Below are positions 26,580 through 35,726 of a stretch of DNA of 53,950 nt, one piece after another. Numbering within the stretch: position 1 is the stretch's first letter; every line of letters starts with the position of its first letter. The stretch is from the NCBI GenBank assembly GCA_017539865.1, contig JAFYCE010000062.1:1-53950 (forward strand). The letters are read 5' to 3'. The position numbers and the translations under genes are program-made. Source of the stretch: Alphaproteobacteria bacterium. Its GTDB lineage: Bacteria > Pseudomonadota > Alphaproteobacteria > CAAGCB01 > CAG-977. The notes beneath the pieces are model-generated. The model made no database searches. It was not told where the DNA came from and worked only from the letters and a program-made list of their open reading frames with translations.

Positions 26580-26604
26580 AAAGGCGGGAAAAATTCCCGC
26601 CTTT
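26580..26604. terminator. Terminator hairpin downstream of aspS
   Basis: A perfect 11-bp stem AAAGGCGGGAA / TTCCCGCCTTT has an AAA loop. On the minus strand it closes the aspS transcript (ending 26612). Its T-run is short there, whereas the plus strand has CTCTTTTTT after it. Confidence 0.7.
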
Positions 26605-26611
26605 CTCTTTT

Positions 26612-28399
26612 TTATTTCTTTTCAATCGTTTTCGGCAATTCGACCCGAATGTGCAGTTCTTTCAGCTGCTGCGGCGTGACTTCGCACGGCGCTTGCATCA
26701 TCAAATCCTGCGCCATACCGTTCATCGGGAACAGAATGACTTCGCGAATGTTCGGTTCATCGGCCAACAACATCACCATGCGGTCGATACCCGGAGCCGC
26801 ACCGCCGTGAGGAGGCGCACCATACTTGAACGCGTTCAACATACCGCCGAATTTGTGTTCGACGACTTCAGGGCCGTATCCGGCGATTTCAAACGCTTTA
26901 TACATAATGTCCGGTCTGTGGTTGCGGATTGCGCCGGAAGACAGCTCGATACCGTTGCAGACGATATCGTACTGGTAAGCGTTGATTTCCAGAGGATCTT
27001 TATTCAACAAAGCGTCCATTCCGCCCTGCGGCATCGAGAACGGATTGTGCGAAAAGATGATCTGGTTGGTTTCTTCGTCCAGTTCGAACATCGGAAAATC
27101 GGTGATCCAGCAGAACTTGAAGATGTCTTTTTCCAACAATTCCAACTGCTCGCAGATTTTCGTACGAACTTGTCCGGCGAACTTTTCGACTTTGCCTTTC
27201 TTTTCGCAGACAAAGAAGATCACATCGCCGTCCTTGACGCCGACGGATGTTTTGAGGTCGTTGATGCGGTCTTCGTCCAAATTCTTGGCAATCGCGCCTT
27301 TCGGGCCTTCGGTCGTGTAGGTGATGAAACCGATACCGGGCAGTCCGATTTCGCGCGCCCAGGCATTCATCTTGTCGAACCAGCTGCGTGGTTTTGTTGC
27401 AGCCCCCGGAGCCGGAATCGCGCGCACAACGGCGCCGCGTTCGATCGCATTGGCAAAAATGCCGAAACCGGAACCCGTAAAGATGTCGGTGACATCGGTA
27501 ATCAACAACGGGTTGCGCAGGTCGGGCTTATCGGAACCGTACTTCAGCATCGCTTCCGCATACGGAATGCGGGGGAACGGAGCCGGCGTCACTTTGCGGC
27601 CGTTGGCAAATTCTTCAAAGACGCCCTGCAAAACGGGTTCGATGGCGGCAAACACGTCTTCCTGCGTGACGAAAGCCATTTCGAAGTCCAGCTGATAGAA
27701 TTCGCCGGGGGAACGGTCGGCACGGCTGTCTTCATCACGGAAGCACGGCGCGATCTGGAAATAGCGGTCGAAACCGGAAACCATCAACAGCTGTTTGAAC
27801 TGCTGCGGAGCCTGCGGCAGAGCGTAGAACTGGCCGGGGTGCAGACGGGACGGAACCAGAAAGTCGCGTGCGCCTTCCGGACTGGAGGCGGTCAAAATCG
27901 GCGTCTGGTATTCGACGAAGCCCTGTTCAATCATGCGGCGGCGGCAGGAAGCGATGACCTGAGAGCGCAACAGCATGTTTTTATGCAACTTTTCACGGCG
28001 CAAATCCAAAAAGCGATAGCGCAGACGCGTGTCTTCGGGCTGTTCGAAATCGGCGGCGACCTGCAGCGGCAGGATGTCGGCTTCGGACAGAACTTCGGCT
28101 TCCGTTACGGATAATTCGATTTCGCCGGTCGGCAGGTTCGGATTGACGTTTTCCCCGCCGCGCAGAACGACTTCGCCCGTCACGCAAATAACGCTTTCGG
28201 GGCGGCACTTTTCCAACACCTTAAAGACGGGGCTGGAAATATCGACGACACACTGCGTAATGCCGTAATGGTCGCGCAAGTCGATGAAAACAAGATTCCC
28301 GTGGTCGCGTTTGCGATGAATCCATCCGGACAGACGGGCTTGTTTTCCCGCGTCGGAAGCACGCAGCTGACCGCAGGTATGCGAACGATATGTATGCAT
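26612..28399 (-). CDS. aspS: Aspartyl-tRNA synthetase, probably non-discriminating
   Basis: This 595-aa bacterial-type class II synthetase charges tRNA-Asp. It has an N-terminal OB-fold anticodon domain (about 1-105) and a catalytic core with motif 2 ([19 protein letters not shown]) and motif 3 ([13 protein letters not shown]), with the bacterial insertion (GAD domain) between. In the OB fold, [13 protein letters not shown] has His where discriminating E. coli AspRS has Leu, and glycines in RGGENVN lie at the second specificity site. Established work on Pseudomonas AspRS ties these residues to charging tRNA-Asn as well, with GatCAB finishing Asn-tRNA. So a non-discriminating enzyme is likely. 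AAGGA precedes the ATG. Confidence 0.96.
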   Translation of the reverse strand: MHTYRSHTCGQLRASDAGKQARLSGWIHRKRDHGNLVFIDLRDHYGITQCVVDISSPVFKVLEKCRPESVICVTGEVVLRGGENVNPNLPTGEIELSVTEAEVLSEADILPLQVAADFEQPEDTRLRYRFLDLRREKLHKNMLLRSQVIASCRRRMIEQGFVEYQTPILTASSPEGARDFLVPSRLHPGQFYALPQAPQQFKQLLMVSGFDRYFQIAPCFRDEDSRADRSPGEFYQLDFEMAFVTQEDVFAAIEPVLQGVFEEFANGRKVTPAPFPRIPYAEAMLKYGSDKPDLRNPLLITDVTDIFTGSGFGIFANAIERGAVVRAIPAPGAATKPRSWFDKMNAWAREIGLPGIGFITYTTEGPKGAIAKNLDEDRINDLKTSVGVKDGDVIFFVCEKKGKVEKFAGQVRTKICEQLELLEKDIFKFCWITDFPMFELDEETNQIIFSHNPFSMPQGGMDALLNKDPLEINAYQYDIVCNGIELSSGAIRNHRPDIMYKAFEIAGYGPEVVEHKFGGMLNAFKYGAPPHGGAAPGIDRMVMLLADEPNIREVILFPMNGMAQDLMMQAPCEVTPQQLKELHIRVELPKTIEKK

Positions 28400-28466
28400 G
28401 GAATAAATCCTTTTTTACAGTAAAAAAACAAATCTGTGACATATTGATTTCAGGCGGGGGCGTTGT

Positions 28467-28483
28467 CAACAGAAATTCTGTTG
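28467..28483. repeat. 17-bp perfect palindrome between phoB and aspS
   Basis: CAACAGAA-A-TTCTGTTG has two 8-bp arms and lies 68 bp upstream of the aspS start. No T-run follows on either strand, so it is more like a protein-binding site than a terminator. Confidence 0.4.
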
Positions 28484-28552
28484 AATCCGATACAAAATCA
28501 AACTTTGTTTTTCTTTTACCGGCAGCGGAAAAAAGCCTGAAAAATTTTTCGG

Positions 28553-29287
28553 TTATTCTTGATCGTCCGCAGCTGTTTCGTCGATCCGCCCGTCTTCGGA
28601 AACATCGGAATCAATTGAATAGCCGACGGCGCGTACCGTGCGAATCAGGTCTTTTTCACCGCCTTCGTTCATCGCCTTACGCAAACGGCGGATATGAACA
28701 TCGACCGTACGCAATTCAACGTGGATATCCGCCCCCCAGACTTCTTTCAGCAACTGTTCGCGCAAGAAAACATGACGGGGCTTCTCCATCAGATATTGCA
28801 GCAGACGAAATTCGGTCGGCCCCAAATGGACGAAGCGGGAACCGCGGGACACGCGACAGGTAGCCAAATCCATTTTGATATCCTCAAACACCAATTCCCC
28901 TTTGGTTTTTGTGGGTTGGACGCGACGCAGCAACGCTTTGATGCGCGCAATCAACTCCGGAACGGAGAACGGTTTGGTCATATAATCGTCCGCGCCGACG
29001 GTCAAGCCGCGGATTTTATCCGCTTCTTCGCCGCGAGCGGTCAGCATGATGATGGGAACGTTGCGTAAATCGTTGTCGTAACGGACTTGTTTGCAAATAT
29101 CGATTCCGCTCATGCCGGGAAGCATCCAGTCCAATAGAATCAATGTCGGATGTTCGATTTTGATTTCGTTGAAAGCTTTTTGCCCGTCCATAACGAAACA
29201 CGTGTCGAACCCTTCTTTTTCCAGATTATAACGCAGAAGCGTAACGATATCTTCCTCGTCTTCAACGATCATAATTTTATCGGTCAT
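28553..29287 (-). CDS. phoB: PhoB-type response regulator
   Basis: This 244-aa OmpR-family regulator has an N-terminal receiver with the acidic pair in VEDEED, phosphorylated Asp in LLDWMLPG, Thr in MLTAR and Lys in TKPF. A C-terminal winged helix carries the recognition segment VELRTVDVHIRRLRKAM, which is nearly the PhoB signature. PhoB controls phosphate uptake genes. I chose the ATG at 29287 (MTDK) because AGAGGG lies 7 nt upstream, against 1 nt for the ATG at 29293. The last 20 residues are acidic and unusual. PhoR, PhoU and Pst genes are not next to it in this window; aspS lies 153 bp downstream and rpe ends 70 bp upstream. Confidence 0.9.
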   Translation of the reverse strand: MTDKIMIVEDEEDIVTLLRYNLEKEGFDTCFVMDGQKAFNEIKIEHPTLILLDWMLPGMSGIDICKQVRYDNDLRNVPIIMLTARGEEADKIRGLTVGADDYMTKPFSVPELIARIKALLRRVQPTKTKGELVFEDIKMDLATCRVSRGSRFVHLGPTEFRLLQYLMEKPRHVFLREQLLKEVWGADIHVELRTVDVHIRRLRKAMNEGGEKDLIRTVRAVGYSIDSDVSEDGRIDETAADDQE

Positions 29288-29357
29288 GGACATTCCCTCT
29301 TTAAATGATGATTTCCGATTATAATCTAAAGAAACGAATTTGTGTGTTACAAAAAAG

Positions 29358-29999
29358 TTATGACTTCAGTTTTTGAATGTTTTCGGCATATTTTCCGTTA
29401 TTGAAAACGGCGCTGCCGGCGACCAGAACGTCCACACCGGCGTTTTGGCACAATTTTGCCGTTTCGGGATTGACGCCGCCGTCGACTTCCAATTCTATCG
29501 GACGGGCGCCGATCATGGCTTTGATCCGTTTCATCTTTTCCAACTGGGAGGAAATAAAGCTTTGTCCGCCGAAACCGGGGTTGACGGTCATTACCAGAAT
29601 CAAATCGACTTTATCCAACACATATTCCAGAACGTTTTCGGGCGTTGCGGGATTAAGCGAAACGCCGGCTTTGACGCCGAACGACTTGACGTATTGCAGC
29701 AACCGGTCAAGATGTTTATCCGCTTCGGCATGAACGGTGATGATATCCGCGCCGGCTTTAGCGAAAGCTTCGATATAAGGCGTGACCGGTTCGATCATCA
29801 AATGCACATCGAAAACTTTGTCCGTATAGGGACGGATCGCTTTGACAACCGCGGGACCGAAGGTGATGTTGGGAACGAAATGACCGTCCATCACATCGAT
29901 ATGGATGTAGTCCGCGCCGGCATCGGCAACGGCTTTGACCTCTTCGCCCAAACGGGCGAAATCCGCTGAAAGGATACTGGGGGCGATTTTCAAGCTCAT
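29358..29999 (-). CDS. rpe: Ribulose-phosphate 3-epimerase
   Basis: This 213-aa TIM-barrel enzyme interconverts ribulose 5-phosphate and xylulose 5-phosphate. The landmarks are in order: [33 protein letters not shown] (metal ligands His and Asp), [21 protein letters not shown] and EVDGGVN, then GSAVF. The start at 29999 has GAGGAG upstream. Together with tkt it serves the pentose phosphate pathway. Confidence 0.97.
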   Translation of the reverse strand: MSLKIAPSILSADFARLGEEVKAVADAGADYIHIDVMDGHFVPNITFGPAVVKAIRPYTDKVFDVHLMIEPVTPYIEAFAKAGADIITVHAEADKHLDRLLQYVKSFGVKAGVSLNPATPENVLEYVLDKVDLILVMTVNPGFGGQSFISSQLEKMKRIKAMIGARPIELEVDGGVNPETAKLCQNAGVDVLVAGSAVFNNGKYAENIQKLKS

Positions 30000-30148
30000 A
30001 CAAAAGCTCCTCAAAAAAAAGAACTGATTTATTTTAACGGGCTGTTTTGCGAATACAAGGAAAAAGCTTTGTCCGCATGAGTTTTTTGCTTTACGCACGA
30101 AAAGAGAGAACATATATTTTAGAATATGTTTTTTTAAGGATTGTCCGA

Positions 30149-31015
30149 ATGAAACCGAAATTAAAAAAATTTTTGATAAAAGCGGTTTGTTGCTTTATTC
30201 CCTCCCGCCGGCTTCGCATCAAAATCAGAGGGAACTTCGACCGCATTTTTTATTATAAAGCCAAAAAGGCTCTGCTTTTGGCGCCGCAGATTGAAACCGT
30301 CGTTTTAGGGTCTTCGCATGCGCAAAGCGGGTTTTGCGAAACGAAACGGGACATCAATTTAGGCATTTCCTCTCAGGATTTGTATTATTCTTATCAGCTG
30401 TATCTGAAATGCCGGCTGATGTTTTCAAATTTGAAACGGGTCGTTTTGTATTATTCGGATTTTTCCGCCGGATTTGAAGAAGAACGCTCTCATATGATTT
30501 TTGAATCACTGAAATACAACCAGTATTTCGGCATACCGCCGAAAAATCCGATCATATACGCGGAAAAAGGATTGGACACCACTTTGAATTTCGCGCCGTT
30601 TGAAGTAGAAGACCTTTCTTTTGACGATCCGTTTCCGTTCCCTTTTTTTGCCGAAGGTTTAACAACACCAGAAGGCATCAAAGACCGTGTGGAAAAGCAT
30701 TTGAAAAACGCGTTGAGAAACAACAATCAAACGGCGTTCGTCGAAAAATTGATACGAGCCGTAGCGGCGGACGGATTGCAGCTGCTGATCGTCGTTCCGC
30801 CCGTAACGGCGGGATACCTGTCGCACATACCGGCGGATTTGAATGTATTTGAACCGCTGGAAAATGTATTGGCTAAATATAAAGGACAGGTGAAATACCT
30901 GAATTGCTATCGGGACACGGATTTCCTGCAGGAAGACTTTTCCGACAGCGACCATTTGAACCGTCGGGGGGCGGAAAAACTGACCGCGAAGATTCATAAC
31001 GCGTTTCAGGAATGA
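30149..31015 (+). CDS. SGNH-hydrolase-like protein of unknown function
   Basis: This 288-aa protein has a basic, weakly hydrophobic N-terminus ([13 protein letters not shown]), possibly an uncleaved anchor. [13 protein letters not shown] (about 50-62) stands where SGNH/GDSL hydrolases have their nucleophile block, and DSDHLN near the C-terminus (D266, H269) resembles the catalytic Asp-x-x-His block. The beta-alpha alternation between them (LLIVVPPV) fits that fold. Such proteins often add or remove acyl groups on surface glycans (DltD, AlgX or WssI-like), but the target is not visible here. AAGGA lies 8 nt before the ATG at 30149. Its stop is 5 bp from the stop of a convergent small gene. Confidence 0.82.
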   Translation: MKPKLKKFLIKAVCCFIPSRRLRIKIRGNFDRIFYYKAKKALLLAPQIETVVLGSSHAQSGFCETKRDINLGISSQDLYYSYQLYLKCRLMFSNLKRVVLYYSDFSAGFEEERSHMIFESLKYNQYFGIPPKNPIIYAEKGLDTTLNFAPFEVEDLSFDDPFPFPFFAEGLTTPEGIKDRVEKHLKNALRNNNQTAFVEKLIRAVAADGLQLLIVVPPVTAGYLSHIPADLNVFEPLENVLAKYKGQVKYLNCYRDTDFLQEDFSDSDHLNRRGAEKLTAKIHNAFQE

Positions 31016-31020
31016 AACCG

Positions 31021-31287
31021 TTACGGCATCGGCCGATGGGAATGATTGACTTGTCCCGTATGGTGATGAACAACGTGGTGATGTTCTTGTTTGGCGGCTT
31101 TTTCATCTGTGATTTTATTCATATTCACGCTTTTCGTCCAAGCGTAAAAAACGCTCAGCACGCTGACAATCGTATAAGAATACCATGTAAACGTCATTTC
31201 ATTGTCGAACGATGTTCCCGCCCAAACGATAAACATCAGAAAAAAGAAAATCATCACAAAGTTTAAAACGAATTTTCCGAACTGCAT
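31021..31287 (-). CDS. Small two-helix membrane protein with His-rich tail
   Basis: This 88-aa protein has two transmembrane helices, FGKFVLNFVMIFFFLMFIVW and YSYTIVSVLSVFYAW, with a short polar loop. The cytoplasmic-looking tail is rich in histidine (EHHHVVHHHTG, then HSH). The His cluster suggests metal binding. I know no family for it. GGAAGGA lies 10 nt before ATG 31287; a GTG nine bases earlier sits directly on that site and is rejected. Confidence 0.65.
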   Translation of the reverse strand: MQFGKFVLNFVMIFFFLMFIVWAGTSFDNEMTFTWYSYTIVSVLSVFYAWTKSVNMNKITDEKAAKQEHHHVVHHHTGQVNHSHRPMP

Positions 31288-31466
31288 GAAGATCACATCC
31301 TTCCGTTTGGTACTATAATTCTTCGCCGCGCCGGAATAAAGCGAAAATATTCATGATTTTCAAAACGGATACGCCCGATTTCCTGAAAAAAAGATGGTAA
31401 TCGTTTCCGCCTGCTGTTACATTGAAGGAAAAAATTTCCGCATTCTTAAAGGAATCATTTCGACTT

Positions 31467-32972
31467 ATGCTGCGTTTAAAACACCTTCCGATCGACACCG
31501 GTAAAGAAAACATTGCCTTTATCAACAGACGGTGTCCCGAATATCAGACCGAAGACGGGGGCGGTTCATCCAATCGAATTGAAATACACGGCGGATTGCA
31601 GCCGCTGTTTGTCAGCATTTACGTTTGCGACGACGATTCGCTGGTCAGACCCGATGAAATCGCCTTGACCGATCAGGCGTTTCATCTGATCAACATGGCG
31701 GAAGGTTCGGAATTGGCGATTTCGCCTGCGACGGCTCCGGCCAGCATCGATTCCGTACGCCGGAAAATTCACGGAGGCATCCTGAGCGCGAAAGAATACC
31801 GCAGCATTATCACCGACTTGTCAACCTACCGCTATACACCGATCGAACTGGCGGCTTTTCTGGTGTCCAACGCCAGTTTCATGTCCCCGCAGGAAGTCCT
31901 GTCCATGACGGAAGCTTTGATTGAACACCGCCAGCCTGTCAACTGGGGAATCGATTTGGTCGTTGACGAACATTGCATCGGCGGCATTCCCGCCAACAGA
32001 ACGAAAATGATTGTCCTGCCGATAACCATCGCTTACGGATTGTGCATGCCGGGGACGACGACGCGCAGTGTGACCTCCTGTTCCAGCGCGGCGGATGCCA
32101 TGGAAGTCCTGACAAACGTCGAACTGTCCGAAGCCGAAGCCGGCAAAACCGTCAATGAAATCGGCGGATGTCTTGTTTTGGACGGACAACGGTTGGCGAT
32201 GTCCGCCACCGAAGATTTACTGATGAGTTTGGAACGCGCTTTAGGCATCAGCACGCCGCAGCAAATCGTCGCTTCCATCATTTCCAGTAAAATTGCCATG
32301 GGCATCACCCATCTGCTGGTCGACATTCCCGTCGGCAAAACGGCGAAGATACGCACGATGAGCGAAGCGATGAGCCTGCGCAAGCTGTTCGAATACGTCG
32401 GAGATATGCTGTCCATGAAAATCGACGTTATCGTCACGGACGGTTCCGAACCGGTCGGCAACGGCATCGGTCCCGTACTGGAAGCCAGAGATGTCATGAA
32501 AGTATTGCGCTGCCACGAGGATGCGCCGCAGGATTTACGTGAAAAAGCGCTGTTTATGGCCGGAAAGGTCTTGGAATTCGACCCGCAATTACGCGGCGGT
32601 CAAGGATACTATCAAGCGCGTGAAATTCTGGATTCCGGCCGCGCTCTGGAAGTCATGAGTCAGATCGTTCATGCACAAGGCAAACAAACGCCGCCGCCTT
32701 TGGGGCAGCTGACGCGGGATATCACCGCCCCGATGTCGGGCGTCATTTCCGAAATAGACGGACAGCAGCTGAACCGTATTGCGATGACGGCGGGAGCGCC
32801 GCATCAAAAAGGCGCGGGCATCGACTTAATGAAAAAAGTCGGCGATCAAGTCGAACAAGGCGAAGTCCTTTACCGCATCTATTCGTGCAAACCGACCTCT
32901 TTCGCTTTTGCCAACGGGTTGGCGGAAGGAGCGGACGGTTACACGATCATGTCTTCCGGCATCACGTATTGA
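31467..32972 (+). CDS. AMP/thymidine phosphorylase family protein (long type)
   Basis: This 501-aa nucleoside phosphorylase family enzyme is of the long type that comprises archaeal AMP phosphorylase and bacterial 'thymidine phosphorylase 2'. An extra N-terminal domain (about 1-85) precedes the catalytic alpha/beta core. The core has VVDEHCIGGIPANRTKMIVLPI and TTRSVTSCSSAADAMEVL, which bind substrate and phosphate, and the KTVNEIGGCLV loop. It would release a base from a nucleoside or AMP by phosphorolysis. ATG 31467 is preferred to a TTG 45 bp upstream because family similarity begins there; AAAGGA is 13 nt away. No RuBisCO or ribose-1,5-bisphosphate isomerase lies nearby. Confidence 0.9.
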   Translation: MLRLKHLPIDTGKENIAFINRRCPEYQTEDGGGSSNRIEIHGGLQPLFVSIYVCDDDSLVRPDEIALTDQAFHLINMAEGSELAISPATAPASIDSVRRKIHGGILSAKEYRSIITDLSTYRYTPIELAAFLVSNASFMSPQEVLSMTEALIEHRQPVNWGIDLVVDEHCIGGIPANRTKMIVLPITIAYGLCMPGTTTRSVTSCSSAADAMEVLTNVELSEAEAGKTVNEIGGCLVLDGQRLAMSATEDLLMSLERALGISTPQQIVASIISSKIAMGITHLLVDIPVGKTAKIRTMSEAMSLRKLFEYVGDMLSMKIDVIVTDGSEPVGNGIGPVLEARDVMKVLRCHEDAPQDLREKALFMAGKVLEFDPQLRGGQGYYQAREILDSGRALEVMSQIVHAQGKQTPPPLGQLTRDITAPMSGVISEIDGQQLNRIAMTAGAPHQKGAGIDLMKKVGDQVEQGEVLYRIYSCKPTSFAFANGLAEGADGYTIMSSGITY

Positions 32973-33201
32973 CGTCTTTCCACAAATAAACCGCTCCGCA
33001 CGGCGATGAACAGCACTTTCCCGATTGGCAGCAAGAACAACCGCGGCAAGAGCCGCTTTCACGGATGATTTTCCCTTTGCGCTCCCAATGGGACAGCATT
33101 TGCTTTGCCGTATCCGCCGTCAAATCGAATTTCGCGGCCACATCCTGTAAAGAAACTCTTTTTTGTTTTTGAATATATTCTTTTATTTCAAGTAAAATCA
33201 T
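32962..33201 (-). CDS. feoC: FeoC-like winged-helix protein, cysteine-rich
   Basis: This 79-aa protein has a winged-helix part (LLEIKEYIQKQKRVSLQDVAAKFD, then MLSHWERKGKI) and a C-terminal wing with seven cysteines within CRGCSCCQSGKCCSSPC. FeoC proteins modulate FeoB, and the cysteines may hold an oxygen-sensitive Fe-S cluster. Seven cysteines exceed the usual four. It overlaps the end of feoB by 14 bp, and its 3' end overlaps the convergent phosphorylase gene by 11 bp. Confidence 0.88.
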   Translation of the reverse strand: MILLEIKEYIQKQKRVSLQDVAAKFDLTADTAKQMLSHWERKGKIIRESGSCRGCSCCQSGKCCSSPCGAVYLWKDVNT

Positions 33202-35323
33202 CGCCGATTTTCTTTCCCGCAAGCCGCAAACCGGCAATAATCAAAGCTTCCGTTAAAAAAATCCCGACAATCCAGCCTGCCGAATAAGAAACATGCCGGC
33301 TTATAACCGCCGTTTGATAAAACAAGGTGGAAAGCAAATAGGCTTGTGTCGTCGTCCATAAAGCGACAATGCACGCCCATTTCAAACTGAATTCTTTGGC
33401 GACGGCGCCCAAAGCCGACAGACACGGCGTATAAAGCAGAATAAATAACAAATACGCGAAAGCCCCCGTCCGTCCGTCAAAAAACGCTGACAGCCTGTCC
33501 GTTGAAGAATCACCGGCGGCAATGTCGGCATATAAAGCGTCCAACGTTCCGATTAACGCTTCTTTTGCCATAACGCCGGTAAACAGTCCGACCGTCGCCG
33601 GCCAATTTTCTTTGGTAATCCCCATCGGTTCGAAAACCGGCGTGACAGACCGGCCGATAGAAGACAAAACGGAATGCTGCGGCGTTTCGGGAATGTAATT
33701 TCCTTTAAAATCGACCGCATTCATCAAATTCAAAACGACAACCAGAGGAACAATCAGCGCTCCGGCGCGAACAATAAAGCCGTGCAGTCTGTCCCACGTC
33801 CGGACAGCCATATTCTTCAGGGTCGGAATATGATACGGCGGCATTTCCAAAATCAAAGGCACCGGCTTTCCTTTAAACAGAGTCTTTTTAAATAAAACCC
33901 CCGTCAAAACCGCTATTGCGATTCCTATCATATACAGCCCGAAAACCGTTTCCGTTCCGTAATCGCTGAAAAAAGCCGTCGCGAATAACGCATAAACCGG
34001 CAGTCTTGCCCCGCAGGACATAAAAGGCGTCATCATCAGCGTTATCAGTCTGTCCCTTTTGGAAGACAAAATACGCGTTCCCATCACCGCCGGCACGGTA
34101 CACCCGAAAGCGACAATCATCGGCACGAACGCCGTCCCCGGCAATCCCAGCCCCCGCATCAGCTTGTCCATCACGAACGCGCCGCGGGACATATAGCCGG
34201 AATCCTCCAATGCGGACAGAAACAGGAATAAAAAGCCGATCGGCGGAATAAACGTAATCACCGTCGCCACCCCCCGACCGACGCCGGCGGACAGAAAAAC
34301 ATTCAGGCCTTCCGACGCATTCAAACGCTTCAACAGCGCTGAAAAACCGTCCACCAAATATGCGTCTCCGAAACCGGCGAGCGGCTCAATCAGCATATTG
34401 CCCAAAGTAATCGTCCACAAGAACATCAGATACATCATCAGCAAGAAAACGGGAATACCCGTATATTTTCCCAAAGCGATCCGATCCAGCCTTTCCGTAA
34501 TGCCTTGCGACAACCGGTCTTCATGTGTCACCAACCGTTTTGCCATTTCCGTAATGAACGCATAACGGCCATCCGCGATCAGCGTATCCGGTTCCTCTTG
34601 TCCGTTTTTTTCAAAAGAAAGACGCAAGGCATTGACCGTTGATGCGACATCCTGCGAACCGGCCACGCGGATATCCGCGTCCCCGTCCAGCAAATGCACG
34701 GCCAGCCATCGTTCCGACCATCCGTTTTTTTCCGCCGCCGGAGCGATAACGGGCAACAGTTGTTCCGCCGCTGTTTCAATTTCCGGCGGATAGGGAATCT
34801 TAAATGCTTGATTGATAGAGGGAACAGGCTGCAGAATCCTGTTTTTCAATTCTTTCACGCCCTTTGTTTTGGAAGCGATCATCGGTATGACCGGCACATT
34901 GAACAAACGCCCCAAAGCTTCGACGTCGATTTTAATTTTTGCCGCTTGCGCCGTATCCATCATATTCAGCACAAGAATGACGGGCAAATGCATTTCGAAC
35001 AGTTGGACGGTCATATATAAATTGCGCTCCAAATTGGAAGCGTCCAAAATGTTGATAACGCAATCGGGCTTGTTAAACAGCAAATAATCCCTTGCGATTT
35101 TTTCGTCTTGGGAAGTTGCGGATATGACGCTTAAAGAATAAACGCCCGGCAAATCGACGACTTCGATTTTTTTGCCGTCTTTTTCAAAAAAGCCCGATTT
35201 TTTTTCGACGGTCACCCCCGGCCAGTTGCCGACATACTGGTGAGCCCCTGTCAAGGCGTTAAAAATCGTTGTTTTGCCGCAATTCGGATTTCCGATTAAC
35301 GCAACCGTTTTATCAAAAGACAT
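33188..35323 (-). CDS. feoB: Ferrous iron transport protein B
   Basis: This 711-aa inner-membrane Fe(II) transporter has an N-terminal G domain (about 1-165): G1 GNPNCGKTT at 11-19, G3 DLPG and G4 NMMD. A helical GDI-like region and a membrane part with two Gate motifs (VPMIVAFGCTVPAVMGTR and a later CLSALGAV region) follow. It imports ferrous iron, the form found without oxygen. The start is 9 bp after the feoA stop, with AGGATGG as binding site. The feoA-feoB-feoC order is complete. Confidence 0.97.
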   Translation of the reverse strand: MSFDKTVALIGNPNCGKTTIFNALTGAHQYVGNWPGVTVEKKSGFFEKDGKKIEVVDLPGVYSLSVISATSQDEKIARDYLLFNKPDCVINILDASNLERNLYMTVQLFEMHLPVILVLNMMDTAQAAKIKIDVEALGRLFNVPVIPMIASKTKGVKELKNRILQPVPSINQAFKIPYPPEIETAAEQLLPVIAPAAEKNGWSERWLAVHLLDGDADIRVAGSQDVASTVNALRLSFEKNGQEEPDTLIADGRYAFITEMAKRLVTHEDRLSQGITERLDRIALGKYTGIPVFLLMMYLMFLWTITLGNMLIEPLAGFGDAYLVDGFSALLKRLNASEGLNVFLSAGVGRGVATVITFIPPIGFLFLFLSALEDSGYMSRGAFVMDKLMRGLGLPGTAFVPMIVAFGCTVPAVMGTRILSSKRDRLITLMMTPFMSCGARLPVYALFATAFFSDYGTETVFGLYMIGIAIAVLTGVLFKKTLFKGKPVPLILEMPPYHIPTLKNMAVRTWDRLHGFIVRAGALIVPLVVVLNLMNAVDFKGNYIPETPQHSVLSSIGRSVTPVFEPMGITKENWPATVGLFTGVMAKEALIGTLDALYADIAAGDSSTDRLSAFFDGRTGAFAYLLFILLYTPCLSALGAVAKEFSLKWACIVALWTTTQAYLLSTLFYQTAVISRHVSYSAGWIVGIFLTEALIIAGLRLAGKKIGDDFT

Positions 35324-35332
35324 TTTCCATCC

Positions 35333-35587
35333 TCAAGCCGCGTCGGAAATCGAAATCAAAGCCGCCTCTTCGCGCCGCAAAGAAATCAAATAACCGCGTA
35401 TTTGAATTTCGACAGGATCCCCCAACGGAGCCACACGCACCACTTTAAAGGGCGTCCCCGGCGTGATTCCCATTGCCAACAACTTTTTACGATAAGAATC
35501 CTTTCCTTTGAAAAAACCGGCGACGACAGCGCGGTCGCCCGCTTTCAATGCCGTAAATCCGTTCAATACGCCTTCTTCTTTTTCCAT
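35333..35587 (-). CDS. feoA: Ferrous iron transport protein A
   Basis: This 84-aa SH3-like protein (LKAGDRAVVAGF, KKLLAMGITPGTPFKVVRVAPLGDPVEIQIRGYLISLRREEA) assists FeoB at the membrane. The ATG at 35587 is chosen over an upstream TTG, with GGGA as a modest binding site. It is the first gene of feoABC. Confidence 0.95.
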   Translation of the reverse strand: MEKEEGVLNGFTALKAGDRAVVAGFFKGKDSYRKKLLAMGITPGTPFKVVRVAPLGDPVEIQIRGYLISLRREEAALISISDAA

Positions 35588-35726
35588 AAGTTTTCCCAAT
35601 CAAACATTTCTAATGGTCGTATGTTATCACGCTCTAAAAAAAAAGAAAAGCCGTCTTTTGATTCTTGCAAAAAGAAACAGAGTTTTTTAACCTGACTGAT
35701 AATGTTTGTTGATAGCAAGGCGCATC

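Noticed and set aside
26651-28114. A 487-codon open frame on the plus strand opposite aspS
   Set aside because: It is a shadow of aspS codon usage; the aspS protein is complete and unmistakable.
30109-30135. AT-only hairpin followed by T residues upstream of the SGNH-like gene
   Set aside because: A 7-bp stem with one G-C pair is too weak to call a terminator or attenuator.
35588-35726. Possible Fur box between feoA and ccmF (GATAATG near the ccmF start)
   Set aside because: Only part of the consensus is present and the symmetry is poor, so it is not reported as a site.
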